Shown in pieces: positions 46,190 through 60,000 of a stretch of DNA of 64,000 bases. This stretch comes from Eutypella sp. D-1 (Eukaryota > Ascomycota > Sordariomycetes > Xylariales > Diatrypaceae), in contig JAJTTP010000017.1 in NCBI GenBank assembly GCA_023313575.1, forward strand, positions 248,001-312,000, written 5' to 3'. Positions within the stretch are counted from its first letter, which is position 1, and each line of letters starts with the position of its first letter. The position numbers and the translations under genes were made by a program. The notes below the pieces were generated by a model. That model had not been told where the DNA came from. It saw only the letters and a program-made list of their open reading frames with translations, and ran no database searches.

Positions 46190-48022
46190 ATGCTGCTATT
46201 AAGCCCTATCTTTTTGGCAGCGATATGCCTTGTACTTGTACTTGTACACGTATCGCGCAGCCTTGCGTCTCCTCTCAGGAGGATTCCCGGTCCTCCGTTA
46301 TCAGTCTTCACCTCCTGGATACTGAAGTACCACGAATTCCGCGCAAACCGCACCAAATACATCCATCGCTTACACCTCAAGTATGGCCCTGTTGTCCGGC
46401 TGTCCCCCAAAGAGGTCTCGTTCGCTACCCTGGAGGGGGTGAAGGAGATCTACGGGTCCGGGGGTAGTGGGTATGACAAGACAGAGTTCTATAACCTGTT
46501 TACGGTTTATGGCAGAAGGTAAGCGGAGTCTGAATGGACGCGGGTTCGGATCCAAGTTCGATCACGTGCTTATAATATCTCGTCTTAAGAACTATGTTCA
46601 GCACATTAGGAAAGGAAGACGTAGGTGTTCCCCCGTCATGTCTCGATGGATTACCTACGTCTAACAGCTTTAGCATGCGAGGAGGAAGAGGGTTCTAGCA
46701 GATCGCTACGCAAACTCCAACGTCATGAAGGCGATTTCTCTACATGGAATTCAGGAAAGATCCGAGCGGTTCATCGAAAGGTGTACGAAGTCCGTAGGGC
46801 GGACTCTCGATCTATTTGTAAGATTCCCCAGAATACGAAACTGTCGTCCCCAATTGGGTCATCTCGCTCACGTAGTACCAGATCTGTATGACCTGAATGA
46901 GTTATCGCCGAGTCCACCCTTAGGGTCACCGCTCATGACTATTTTCTAGGTTTGCATGATTATGCATTCGACTGTATAACGCACCACTTGTTTGAACCCT
47001 ACGGATCCGACTCGCTCAGAACCCCAACGGATGAGGAGATCATGAAACAGGTCACATTCGACGATAGCCTCGCGAGTATGTCTACTCTTCACCATACCAT
47101 AATTCCCTGGTCCAGTCTAATGGATTGCAGACCGTCTTGTACAGTACTACAATCCCGGGCTTCACAAGATAATAGGCGGCGTACTATCTCTCTTCGCAAA
47201 GCCCCGAGAGACACCGCTGGCGAACGACTTCGTTATGACGGCCAGCTCCGAGACAGGACCCGCGCAGTTTACTCTTATGAGCCGCATGCAGGACAAAGCC
47301 CATGGCCTGGAACACATCGACATGGCCGCAGAGTGCACTGATCACATGGTCGCGGGAATCGACACCACGGGAGACGCACTCTGCTTTCTCATGTGGGAGA
47401 TCTCGCAGCCAAGATCATTCCATGTCCAGCAGCGGCTTCAAGAGGAGTTACGGAACAACCCCGAGACACCATTTGATAAGTTGCCTTATCTCGATGCGGT
47501 CGTCAGTGAGGGACTGCGATGCTTTCCCGCGATACCGATGTCTCTGCCCCGATATGTGCCAGTTGGAGGCCGTACGATCGACGGCTACTTCCTCCCAGAG
47601 AAAACGATCGTTAGCTGCCAAGCGTATTCGTTGCACCGTGTCAACGAATCGGTTTTCCCACACCCGGACAGGTTCAATCCAGAGCGATGGCTGGAGTCGA
47701 AAGGAGAGTTAGACCGGAAACGCCTGTTCTTCGCATTTGCTAGTGGAGGCAGGGGCTGTATCGGAAAGCAGTGAGTCTACATCTGGAACACTTTGAATGC
47801 CAAAATCGCCCAATCAGAGCGCTGACCAACATTTTCAGCTTGGCTCTGGCAGAAATGAAGACATTGCTACGAGATGTATACTCGCGATTCACGACAGTGC
47901 CCGACGAGTCTATGACGGAGGATGATATGCAGATGTCGGATCTTTTAATTTCTTCGCAGCCTAAGGGGATGAAATGCCACTTGAGGTTGCTTCCTCTTGG
48001 CAGAGACGGCACCTTACATTGA
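46190..48022 (+). CDS. Cytochrome P450 monooxygenase (E-class), with one out-of-phase exon junction
   Basis: Exons 46190-46518, 46590-46620, 46674-46817, 46950-47075, 47131-47770, 47839-48022, about 484 aa. The N-terminus MLLLSPIFLAAICLVLVLVH is an ER membrane anchor, followed by the proline hinge RRIPGPP. Further blocks are RRKRVLADRYANSNVMKAIS, YAFDCITHHLFEPYGSDSL, the I-helix AGIDTTGD, the K-helix ExxR as EGLR, FNPERWL, and the heme loop FAFASGGRGCIGK, whose Cys is the iron ligand. All joins keep frame except exon 3 to 4: donor GTAAGA at 46818 is phase 0, whereas acceptor CTAG at 46949 needs phase 1. A phase-compatible acceptor at 46912 would add about 12 residues. The gene is otherwise intact. 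It is divergent from the MCT-like transporter, a pairing common in secondary-metabolite or detoxification loci. The substrate is unknown. Confidence 0.8.
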
Positions 48023-51000
48023 GCCTCAGACGATCAATCCGCAGAAGTATCTGGATTTCTTCAAGAGTTATTGACTCTAGATTCCATATAGTCTTCGTTA
48101 CCCAACACCAAGTCCTACCTGCACTGGGCTAAGGAATTGCTTGTACTGCTGTTACCTTTGGACGATACTTTATGGATGATTGGCACACGCTGTATATGGA
48201 AATTCCAGCTCAGCACGGCTATATTTACTTATGGCAGAAGACTCTGATTGAATGCCGTAGAAGCAATGATCCCACGCCGTCAAATACCGAAATGACAGCA
48301 TCTGTACATAGTTTATGAGCTAGTCGATAAATTTCTGCATGGGCGCTGCAGAATTCATGTAATTAATACGCAATGAATCATCACCAGCTCGAAACTTGTC
48401 CTTATCTTGAAAACAAATTCACATGCCAACACCACACTGCCCAATCCCATGTTCCCTTTCAAACCTAACGAAAACTCCCGTTAACTCCAGCCATTTAGCA
48501 ATTCCGTAGCCGGTTTTCGAGAGCGGTATATCCTATCAGAGATGATACATATATCAAGTCTCTGGCGTATTTGCACCGTACGATACCAGCGGATCGGAGG
48601 AGCCCAAATACGTCCATGGTATGAACACAGATGCTTTGATATTCTATTCGGCGAAAAAGAAACTGTCGGAGAGCCCCCGCGGAATATCCGACAAATAACG
48701 TGGACTTGACAGGTAACTTTTAATAGGGAGAAAAGGGACGACTATCAATAAGCCCAGTGTGGTATTCATCGTGGGGGCGAGCAAGGATGGAACAAGGCAT
48801 GCAACCGGCCGCGGCCGGAGAGGAGGACCGCGGAGCCACGGGGATCGGCCCACTACCACTACTACATGCTCAAGCACTATTCCCGCACCATTTAGCCAGC
48901 TGGTGACCAAGCTAGACAGGCGGGAAGATGCAAGATAAAGATAAATATGCAAAGATCGACCCGCATTCATCCCATATAAACTATTCACGTGCCTACGTCC
49001 TTGCATGTGGTAGAGGTGGTATCCCGCAAACACCCTAGTCTGGGCGCTTGTACACAACGTGCATATCTACATCGTGCCGGGAGCAACATCATGTATCCTC
49101 GGTTCCGAACTTCGGAAGAGTATAGGAGTAAGTAGTGATGGAATTGGAGTTCAAATGAGAAGCAGGCTGTCACTGGGGCTTCTGCGAAGACCCGCGCGCC
49201 TAGACCAGTTTCCGGCATCAGGCGCTTAGGATCGACCTCAGTCGACGAGGTTAGCGGGATGTGAAAGGGGGCGAGCGGCTCGGATCTATGTGCTCTTTTC
49301 AAATCGGACGGCGTAGATGGCGTAGCTATCACTGTTTAATGATTGGCGGGTGAATAAGCGAGGCAGCAAGGCGCCTGTCGGCCAGGCTAGGCCAAACATA
49401 CCATAATCTTGTATATAGAGGGGCCGCTTCTTGTAGGCCAGGCAGGTCCGCTTCCCCGCGTCGACCCCGACTCTCCGAGCAGTCGAGGTCGTTTATGAAC
49501 ACGTGCGACTGATGGACCGGGTATTTGGAAACGTTCTAGCGATCATCTGTCGTTGGGCTTCTATGCATATCTCGCACATGACGCATGATAGCCGTTATCA
49601 TCTTTCTTCATCGGTTCTCTGTTATCCCCTGTCTTTCTCTTCATCGCTTCCACTCCCCTGTCAAGACGGGTAGGTGCATATATGTTGCAGCTAATTATCT
49701 GCATGAATATAGATGTGCTTATGCCGTGAAACGCCTGATCGGCAGACCGGTGAAGTATCGTTCGGTCGGTGAGGTCTATCAATTTCACCGGTGAAAACGA
49801 GCGAGGCAGGATCTGATCTGACGTGCCTGGACCCGATAAGATTGGCGCAAGTGACGACGTCCCCTCTAGCAAAGGCGGATCGATGCTATGTGCCATAGAT
49901 CTGTACTCCGTGTCCATTCCTTCCTGTGCAAACCCTTAAAGGCCAATTGATAGGTGCCGGAGTCATCTCCGTCTTCCAGTCCTACCAGTTCTCTAGTGAG
50001 AGGCGGGAAACAGCAGCGCAATGACAAGCCATATGCGTTTGCGCCTCTTCCCCGACGTCAAAGATGCATCCGGCTGGGCTTCCGGACTTCCAGGCTGTAC
50101 CTCAAAGGTTAGGTATAGGGGCTGGCTGCGGAGTGGAGGGGGCGAGGTCGTCAATGGCTACGATAGGCTCCACTAAGGCGAAAAATGGATGATGGGCTGA
50201 GAGTCAGCACAGCTCGGTCACAGATTCGATGTGACCCGTCAGGATTTGATCAGCTCGTTCGTTATTCCCGCGGTCAAAGTGACATTCCGACGGCAGACTG
50301 CGGCCTGAGTGACGTGAAATGACGCTCCCTCTGGTTCTAATGGCAAGACTGGCAAGGACGGAGGGGCGATCCTGACGAAGACAAAGTCTTCCCCTCTTAC
50401 CATTATTCCTCACCTGTGAGATACATCTGCGAAGTGTCAGCTAATGTGCCAAATGTAGGTGCCAAGTCTATAAACGGGATGAAACTGGAAGGCTTCCATC
50501 GGCGTCTTGCATGAATAGATAGTGGGAGGGGGCTGGATCGAGGTGAGTGCGGGTATCCCCGGCATAGCATAGAATGCATAGAAGTATACGGCATGTCCAT
50601 GTTTACTGATAAGAAACATCTTGCTTCTAGTTTTATTTCTACCCTTTCCCGAAGGAAATACTAGCTGTCTAGGGCTGTTCTCGCTCTACAGTGCTTCCAG
50701 GATGTCGCCATGAATACTGGTACTTCTATAAGTAACAGTGTACCTACGTTGGGTCGGGAATCAAGTTCCCGTGGATTCTGATATGTGACGTGTAAGGTAG
50801 CTAATCCCATACGTCCCCGGATACGAGATGACTTTTCTAGCCCTGCCATAAATTTGTGCGGAATACCCTAACAAAGAAGATAGCCAGAGAGCATGCAGAC
50901 GTGCAAGTCATTGGAAGACGTCTCTTATATTTTACACACATGGTAAGTATGAAAGAACGCACATGGAACTCGGAGCAGGAAGCATAAGAGGAAAAAGTGA

Positions 51001-53718
51001 CAGGATGACAGGATGACAAGGGTCCATGGATGGGTAGGTGATTAGATTTTGTTCCTAAGTTCTCGATCTACCATCGTCAACCAGTCGGAACGATATACAT
51101 GCGTGCCTGAAAACGGTTATGCATACGGCTGCTTAGCCGCACAAGCCGGCCCTGTCATTCTCACGCACCTTGACCAGATTCCTGGGTACGAAGGCCTAGG
51201 CGGGCGTAGCTGGGGCAATTGAGGGGAAGTTGAAAGGGTAGGAAGGCGCTAGAACCTGTAAGGATAGAGATGGTTATGGGAATAGGGGCATTGGCATGGA
51301 TGTCGTGGTGGATAGCGCTCTTGGAATGACACATCACATCGCATCGTATCAAATCTAGCATCAACCAGGGAGGAATTTTGTATGTAATAAAGGGGTGGAG
51401 GAGTGGAGGAGATGAGAGGGACCGCCTATGGATGATCTCCGTGTCGTTTCCGAAGCCCACATCATCCCACGCTGTCGTCGGCATCTTGGTTCAGAACCCC
51501 CACACGATAGAGATCTGTACATGCTTCGTAGACGACTAATTATGGAGCCGCGCTTACCTATAACGTCGTCAAACGCGTATACCCGGTCTTGTAATCTGGG
51601 TACCTATATGCTATCGATCTACACGCGGGGGATCGACGCAAGGCGCCTGGAGGATTCCTCTGACATATGCCTGCTCCGCTCCGTATATGGTAACTAGGTA
51701 GGCTTGGCAAGCGACCCCCTTTTCTGCGTTTCTATTCTCCTGGGATACTTCGGATCGTCCGAGATAATGCTTTGAATAGAATTGGCATCGCGATCCCTGC
51801 TATTCGAAAATCATGAAAAATCAAAATTTTTGTGCAGTGCAGGGGCGCGTCCGCACCCATACACGTTCATACATTACGACGGCTTATGCATGTATATGGA
51901 CGGCTATCCCGACGTTTCCACCAAGTCAGGCTCTAAGCTTAACGGCTTGACGAGCCGCCGTCTTAAGCAGTTCAACCTCCTAGCTAAATCGCCGTTTCTT
52001 AGGCCTGGGCAAGTTGGACGGGAGTTCCGGCTTGGCCTGACGGGAATGCTAATCATGTGGCTGCCACCGTTACCCGTTTGCATGCACGCCGTCCCACACC
52101 ATCCTCGCGTGCCCCGTCGCAGTTCCGCCGTCATTTATATGCGATTCTGGGTTACTTGTACCCATCTCACCTATCCTGTAGGTGCAGGGGTGTAGGGGAG
52201 GGAGGGGACAGAGGTCGTAGGCCGACGTTTTCTGTCCGGCGTCCCTGCATACGGCTGAAATGGGGCATGGATATTGATGGTTTTTCCGTCGAATCGATGC
52301 CTCTACTTTATTTCCCTAGCTGCCTATATTCATGGCCGAAGAATATTGGAGGGGATCTTAATGACAGTGTCCAGGACACTATACTGATGAAGTATACTCG
52401 GGGTACCGATGGGGGAGCGTCGAGAAGTCTTCTGCCGCTCCATGCATGCATGTACACATGTCATCCTAGCCTCATTGCCTGATGCTCACTTGTATTATGG
52501 TTTCTAAAATAAGGAAACCGTAGGATCAACTTTGATGACACACTCGACACATACTCGCACTCCTTCAAGAGCTTCCCTCCTTCCCAGGCCAGCATGGGGA
52601 TAGGGCCATAGTGTCCGGCAACCCCTCTTCCATTTGCCCACCCTCTTGGGCCTTGTACTATCCGTGAATTGGACTCCCATGAAATTTCCAAAGCCGATGT
52701 TCCCCCAAGCCAGGCGGGCGACGAAACCGGTCTTTTTCCACCCCTTCGGCCCTGTCCCATAGAATCCCCCGTAGCCAATTATCCAGCCTTCCTTATCAAA
52801 CCCCTTCCGTTTTGCCAAGCCCCCCTTTCCGGTGCCGGGGAAATGAAAATAGTCGTAGCACAGGTACCGGTAGTCGATTACACAAACCCATCATAGGGAA
52901 CAGGGGTGTCGAAGAAAGAAAACGAAGAAACCCAGAAAGAAGAATATGATCGTGACGGGCATGAGTGTTTACCGTTTGGAGATGTAGAAGTGCAAAACAT
53001 AAAACAGACAGCCACCATCACCGTTGGGGTGGTTAGCGGATATCGCTCAGTCTAAGTAGATCTTGGAACGTTAAAATGAAAAGTGGGAGAGAGTATAGCC
53101 AGACCACGAAAACCATTGTTGATACGGGGGCCGCTCGTCCATGAAAGAATATATCGCAACGTATACCATACTGCCAACCCTCATCCTCGGGACTTTTGGC
53201 TGAGACAGGTGAAAGAAATAGGGGTGACAGATGGTCTTCGTAGATTCGTAGGTTCGATAGGAGGCCAGGGTAGTTTTTTATGTTGAAAGCCATTCGATGT
53301 TGTGCTGACAGCAAGGGGAAAGCAAGAACATAGCCACCGCTACCATCGCCCATATACACCCGCTGTTCTTCTTCAGGGGCGTAATTGGGTAAATCTATAA
53401 GGAATACTGACATAAACCAAGATTAAATGCAGACATAAGCGCCGCTCACGAGCCTTGTATATTGTCCGCCAAATAGTGGGGCAAAAGGGGTCTTTTTTTC
53501 CGTTGTCGATGGCCTTTACTCAAAGAATGTCCAACTGCTCGCACGACAAAATGCGTTCGAAGAAATGCGAATTGAGTAGGAAGCATGAATAGACGAATAG
53601 ATGCACGCGTACTTAACAGATTGACCCTGACGGACATCATGTGTATCCACTGGACTCCTGGATGCGAACAACAAAAGATATGGTTGGGGAGCGGCTGTCC
53701 CCAAAAAGACGAGTAACA
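48023..53718. other. Intergenic, about 5.7 kb without a supported gene
   Basis: Frames up to 141 codons overlap on both strands with no recognisable family and no paired splice sites (for example 48644-49057, 51782-52482). 53033-53718 may be the 3' UTR side of the next gene. No tRNA-like B-box was found by eye. Confidence 0.45.
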
Positions 53719-55713
53719 TCAATGCGGCGGATTTCGGAGGCCCGTTTCGATCTTGACATCGGCCGGGATCGTGGCAGTATCGTAGTAGCTTGGCTGATGA
53801 GGGAGGGAACTCGGTGTCATACCCCCGGGCCGGAACATACCACCGCCCTGAGAATCATGCGCCCCCCTAGACATCGCATCAAAAGGCGTCCCGAGGTATT
53901 GTTGGTTCTGTGGCATGTGAATGTTCGATGGCCCGCCAACGAAGCCTGGCGGGGGGCCGGGTGGATGCTGCTGAAAAGAGTACATGGATTGATTGTTAGG
54001 AGGAGTCGATCCTGCTTGCCAGTGAGGGTATATCGGCGTCGTTGGACTCGCGTAGTCTGATGGGGATGCGAAATTAGAAGATTTTCTGCTCGAGTCTTGG
54101 TGATTGGGGTAAACACTAGGCAGGTGCATCATCTCTGGTACGTCGAAGGTTGTAGATCTTTCTGGGCCCAGTTCCGATCCAAGCATAGGGTGGGTTATCT
54201 GTGTCCCGCGAACCATCAATTCTCCCGGAAAGTCGACTCCTTGCATGTGGTTCGGGGCACCGTCATCTATACTTGGATGAGGAGGCATCGCAGCTTGAGT
54301 ATGGGCGATTCTCTGAGGCGACGGGTTTGATGATATCGGCGTGTGCCTCAGGGGCTCCTCTTCGTCCTTCATTGAACCGAGTTCATCGATATCAGATGCG
54401 CCACCTTGAGACATTCGATCGATCGACGTCACAAAGACGAGTGCGGTGGGATCTAAAAGCATTAGGTGGTGAGTAAGACTTTCTCTGCGTGATCAAAACT
54501 TGGCTTTGGTCGACTCACCTATCTCTCCACTTTTAAACCGTTCCTCAGCCCGTGCCAGTTTGAAGAGTTCCTTCAATAGGGGTTGCTTTGCCGCATTGGC
54601 AGGATTCTCCTTGTCTGCAAACCAGGTAGACAAGGCATCCATAGTGATTTCCGTTAATTTTGTCACGTCAAGATTGACTTTCCTAATAGCCGGATGCTGT
54701 CGCTCATTTGGTTCCACGATCAACCGGAGAATGTGAACGAGCAAATTGAGCCGTTCTGCAAGAGATTTTGTTAGCAACCTCCGCGCAACTCCAGCGTAGT
54801 TGCCAAAACATACCGGGCCTGAGTAGATGATCTGGCTCCTTGTGCCTGACTCTCTCATCCTTCGTCTGCCCCCAGGGTTTAGGCCACCAATCCGGTGCCT
54901 TTTCGTCTTTACCAGTATATGGATGAGTCGACTGCTTCTTTGGCTCCACAGCTTTTATCCAGGCCTTGGCTATGAGCTTGCACGCGTTTTGTTGGCACTC
55001 CTTTAGGAGCTCATGATAGAAATGCCAGACAGCCCTCTCATCGCCGATCGTGATGCCTTTCTTCGGGGCCGTAGACGTGATCATTGGGGGTTCACTGCGT
55101 TCGGGCCGTCGACGGGGCTGGGTGACTCTAGGGCGCTTCCGCATCTTGCTACTGTCTTCCTCAATGCCGTCTAGAGCCATCGGTTCACCGTAGCGTCGGC
55201 CTGCCGTCCATTGCCTTCCAGTTTCCATAGAATACCGCCCTGCTTCGGATTCCACGCCAAAGCCAGGACCCTCATAGGACTGGCTTACGGCTACTCTGAA
55301 CATTAGTTATTGTTTGGGGACAGGTAGTCTCGTAGAGCCAACTTACGGGGATTGCTCGACACAGCTCGTTCCCCATAACGCGTGAAATTCTCCATACTGA
55401 AGAATTCCCTGAAATCGACTTTTGCGAAGTAGGGCGCCGTGAAACAAGTTGTTTTCCCATCGTTCCCAAAAACAGCAACGAAGTACAGTTGGCCCGTAAT
55501 GTTGCAATGCTTCTCTAAGGCCTGCTCAATAGCCTATGCCATGTTTAGCTGTAATTTTTCATCTAGTGGCAGAGGAATACTAACCATCGGAGGGCGGCGG
55601 ATATCCTGCGCCTCGGAATATCGACCCTCCTCCAGGTTGGGATCCATGGGAGTCCTCTCTTGGGGCCAGTAGCCACGGGTATATTGATCGCGTGCCATCA
55701 TGCTTCTGCCCAT
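53719..55713 (-). CDS. YDR124W-like helical-bundle (formerly DUF2841) nuclear protein
   Basis: Exons on the minus strand: 55713-55585, 55533-55347, 55293-54814, 54755-54519, 54452-53719, giving 588 aa with consistent phases. The N-terminal block (ALEKHCNITGQLYFVAVFG, about 45-105) and the central bundle (about 186-345) match the fungal AFUB_079030/YDR124W-type family. The bundle runs ERAVWHFYHELLKECQQNAC, KAPDWWPKPWG, HKEPDHLLRPERLNLLVHIL and MDALSTWFADKE. A basic patch KMRKRPRVTQPRRRPER (about 155-171) looks like a nuclear localisation signal. The last 240 residues are Pro/Ser/Gln/Gly-rich and disordered, as in transcription regulators. An Aspergillus fumigatus relative lies in the subtelomeric hrmA-associated cluster linked to colony and biofilm morphology. 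The molecular role is unknown. Exon 3's acceptor (CAGAG/TA) is chosen by phase. The start could be the second Met (MMARDQY). Confidence 0.85.
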
Positions 55714-58700
55714 GTCTCTAAACGTGAAAGATGCGTCCTGAAGAAAGGAAATCTAGCCCAGCAAGATGAGGATGGGGTCAGTCAGTTATGTGAGTAGTCG
55801 ACCGTTGCCCCTATAGCGGTAGATATGGCTCGCGGGCCGAACGCTAGAGCCTCTCGTGGGGGTCGGCGTCAGTAGCCCATACAGGTGCGACACTTCTGCA
55901 ACCCTCGGTCTACACACCTCGCCTCGTCCGTTGGCCGCCTTGTCGGTGTGGGGCGAGGAGTGTCAGATACGGATGCAGCAAGACCAGAATGGCGAAGGCA
56001 GTGATGACATGTGGTGGGAGACTTGACGTTGAATACGATCGTTTCGAGTTGCGCAAGGCTAAGGCAGAGAGACACAAGAGAGGGGAGATATAGAGAGAGC
56101 TAGCAATGCGGTGCTTGCTCAAATATGGTGTGTTGAGTCCAATATATGCGCAAGGGTGGGCCTAGAAGGAGGTACGTGACAAGGTAGGGTACACAGATTC
56201 GTATAGATAAACACTAGACCAAAGCACTGGTGAAATCGGTAAAGAATTATCAAGGTGGAGCACTCTGACGAGAAAGCTAAACGCGCATCGAGGATCAGTT
56301 ATGGCCGGGCAAGACACTCTTTCTTTGTTGTCAGGCGGCAGCGGGAGCTTGCTTCCTCAGGAAGGCTGGTCGGGGCGGAAGGAAATCCAAACGATGCTAT
56401 CAGACTCTGCAGTATCCAGTGGAGCCCGGTAGTATGCGGCTGAGACTGGACCAGGCTAAGCATAGAGCCGGGCTTTTGGGAACAAAGAAGGATGATATTA
56501 ATCTTGTCAGAGGTTTCTAAGCCCCTGTGGTCGTAATTTTAACGAGCTGTGATCTTCCTGAGGGCCTAACGAATGGGCTACAGAAGAGGTGTCGTGTGTG
56601 TCGTATACTCCTGATAGTTGTATTTGTCTAGTGTATAAGGAAGGCGGCCCTGCGGAGTCTACCAGGTAGGGCCAGGGCCCGGAAGAGCCGATGTCTCACG
56701 TTACAAGTCCCGGGCCAAGCTAAGGAGGGTTGATGCTCAGCGAGGGGGCGAGGTCGTTCAGGACTAGACGAGATCTCTCAGGCCGCGAGACTCAGTCTAG
56801 CAATCAAGTGCTTCCTAGTCAGTTGTAGCCGCGGGCTAAACGCAGGAAATAGACAACATTGACACTAGAAACTTGAACACAGCACCGTGTGATGCTCAGA
56901 AGGTATATGGTAGGCAGCGGCGGCTGGTACTGGTGGCTACTACTACCACACGCTATGCTTCCAGGCCTTGACCTCGACGATCGGTTATGGATATATCCAG
57001 GGTTGCTTGCATATGAGCACGCGTGAGTGATTGACTCTGTGATGTTTAGAGGCCATGCGGTAACCAACAGCAGCAGAGACAGTATGAATAAGAGGAGATA
57101 GTCAGCAGAAAAGGGTATAGGGGCAAAAGTTTCTAGCTGGCTGGCTGGCAGCCAAGGATGATAACCGGATCGTGTGAGTGTGGACTGGAATGGAGTAAGA
57201 CAAACGACCCTTCAGTGCCGTAGCAGTTTTTGGTCTTCATTCATGAATTCAATAGGGAGAAGAGTGATGGGAAGAAGATTGATGTTGGAGTCTCTCTCTA
57301 CATCAAAAGCGAAAGCGACGATGCGTACTGTGTATGCGTTGTATGTATATGGCTGTTAACCTCGTAGGCTGTTAGGCCAAGTACGACGCAAAACTCGCAT
57401 GGATGAGCGCGGAGGCGACGAATGATGCATAAGTAGTTTGAGTGCGAACCCGGTTAGTAGTTAATAACCCTTGTCTTTTCTTTCTTGTCCTCTTCTTATC
57501 GTCTTCTTCCTCATCTGTTTGTCTTGCTTGCTCTGAATTAATCTTTCCTGCTCTCGCCCTGTCTCGCTCTGTCTCTCTCTCTCTCCGCGTACCTCTTCGT
57601 AGGTATGTATGTCTGTGTCTGTATCTGTATCTGTATCTTCTCTCTGATCTGCCCGTCCCCTGTATCTATTTTAAATCGCGTTAAGGACGCGCCGCACTGT
57701 CTGGATTGGATTGTCGAGACCTCGCACTGACCACACAAACCCAGCGTTATTATTATCCGATAATAGCGTGGCCATCCGTTGGCGCTACCGGCTATCGTGG
57801 TAGTAGAAGGAAGTCAGGAGGTGAAAAAGATGACATCTAGATGGTAAGTAGGGCGAAGGGAGCCCTGGAGAGGAGAACCTGGAAGTGTTCTGGAGCTTGG
57901 TGCTGTTTGAAACTTGCCAACCACCACCACTTAGCACCCTAGAGCTCTAGTATTAGGTAGAGCTAGGTACCTAACACAGCTTACCTACGTACCTGGTAAT
58001 GATAGTACCTAACATAGATTTTTTTTTTCAACAAGTATTAAGTTCTACCTTGGGCTACTTGGGCTAGGTATCCATGGACATGATCTCGATACACTGGATA
58101 CACTGGATACATAAGGATGGGATGGATATCCGAACCAAGGGACGACCTGGACCTGGATACTGGATGGATGGATGGCTGGTTTGCTGGCTGGCTGGCTGGC
58201 TGGCTGGCGGCATTGCATTTGTTGCCCAGGTGGTTTACAGGGGGTGTGGTTAGGTTAGTACATAACATTCAAGGTTCCTAAAGACTAAGGCATGTACTTC
58301 CGGGTAGCCTAAGGTATGGTGGGGGGTAATTGTATACTCTTTCTGTTTAACCTACCTAGGTATGCTTGGGTAGGTATGTTAGCCACCTGGGTAATTGTAC
58401 TGATAGGTAAATGGTTTAAGGTCCACAGGTGGAGAATATGTACCTTCCCCTCCCTTTCCTACTGCTCGGGTACATTCACTTCCCTTACCTGGCCTTCCTG
58501 CCCTAGGTAGCTTCGTTGTCGTGCTTACATCCGTTTTTTCTACTGTCTAAACCATGCATGCAGGTAGCCAATGCAATTGATTCATTTATTCACAAATCAT
58601 ACAATCCATGGATGCTATAACTCACTATTATCGTACTATGTACCTCGGTATGTATAGATATATCTATAGATGGGACCGGGGAACAAGGAGATCATGCTAT

Positions 58701-60000
58701 ATCGATTCGATTTACTTACGGAGTCCTCAAGTTTGCATATCGTACAATGACAGTACAATATCTGCTTTCATGCTCTGTATTCCAAGTTGCAATCCATCAA
58801 GTCCATCCGGAGATCCCATTTCTTCCATGTATCCAGATCAGCGCGTATACATCAAAAGTTCCAGCTGCTACACACAAACGGTAGAGCTACCTACCAACGA
58901 ATCAGCATGCATCATCCAATGTCCCAAGGTTGTTGGGACGGTAGATGAAAACGGGGCACTATAAGTGCTTCAATAAGTTCAACACCAGAAAGCAACAACA
59001 AATGACAGCCAAATGGTAATACATACCGTATATGTACAATACTAACCTTCCATGGTAGGGACGGACGGCTTCGAGTGGCTGCAACTATTACTCGTTCTCC
59101 CACATACCGCTTGCCCAACTACCAGGCACAGTCTCTGCCCAGACATGCCAAGTCAGTACACACCTATGTAGCTAGAGCTTCGATATTTCCTAGCTTGGAC
59201 AGGTATGCATGTCTAGGTATATGCACAACTACATACACGGATCTATAAGTTATGTACGAAGTATCTAGGTCACTACTCTAAGTACTGTATAGGAACGCCT
59301 AGATCTCTAAGGTTGCCTCTTTGATTTCCAAATGTATGCGCGCTACACTACGAACTACATGCCTCTTCAGGCGTTATAGGTAAGTATGTCTTTAATCTAT
59401 TATACTCGTACGGAGTATGTACCTAGAATGTATGTAGGTTGGGTATGTCTATAAAAAGATATACAAGTATCCACAAATCCTTAAACCGTAGTCCTGGATA
59501 TGGATGTACATACGGTACATATAGTAAATTCCGACCTTGAGGTTATATCCTAACACATATACTTACCTACATGGGCACTGAGGTAGACAGTGCATGCCTC
59601 CCTGTGTAGATACGCACAAACACACTTATAGAAATGGAAGAGAGAAAGCCGATGGCGGCGGCAGTTTCCACCCGCGGTTGGGCTACTGTATGCTGTATGT
59701 GGGCATGCAAAAAAGAAAAAGAGATGCTGGGGAGAATAGGCCAGTTTGCCAATCCCCGTCGATTCTGGTGGGAATTTGTGAGCGTGTGGGAACACACCCA
59801 TGCACCGGACAGGGGGTTACTCCCTAGTTCCCTACGTACTAGTTGATGGGAGCTTGACTATATATCGCAAGGCGTCCTTTTGCTCTCTCCTTGGTAAGGT
59901 CTCTTTGTTGGTATAAGCAAGTACCTGGCCTACCTCTAATATCGGCTCGGGGCATCGGCGCATTTGCATTTGGGTGGGAACGGGTCCCATCGGCAAGACC
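55714..60000. other. Gene-poor right flank, part 1
   Basis: No supported gene. 55714-56150 is the promoter/5' UTR side of the YDR124W-like gene. CT-rich simple sequence lies at about 57475-57655 with (TGTATC)n. TACCTAGGTA-type motifs lie at 57961, 58351 and 58501. A GGAT/GGCT microsatellite lies at 58161-58208. Confidence 0.45.
58161..58208. repeat. Compound microsatellite (GGAT)n-(GGCT)n
   Basis: TGGATGGATGGATGG passes into (GGCT) units through one interrupted TTTGCT unit. The two halves differ by AT versus CT in each unit. Confidence 0.85.

Noticed and set aside
48644..49332. Two overlapping minus-strand ORFs (137 and 115 codons)
   Set aside because: No recognisable family, no splice link between them, and composition like the surrounding non-coding sequence.
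58141..58210. CRISPR-like short repeats
   Set aside because: The units are 4 bp and contiguous without spacers: a microsatellite in a eukaryotic genome.
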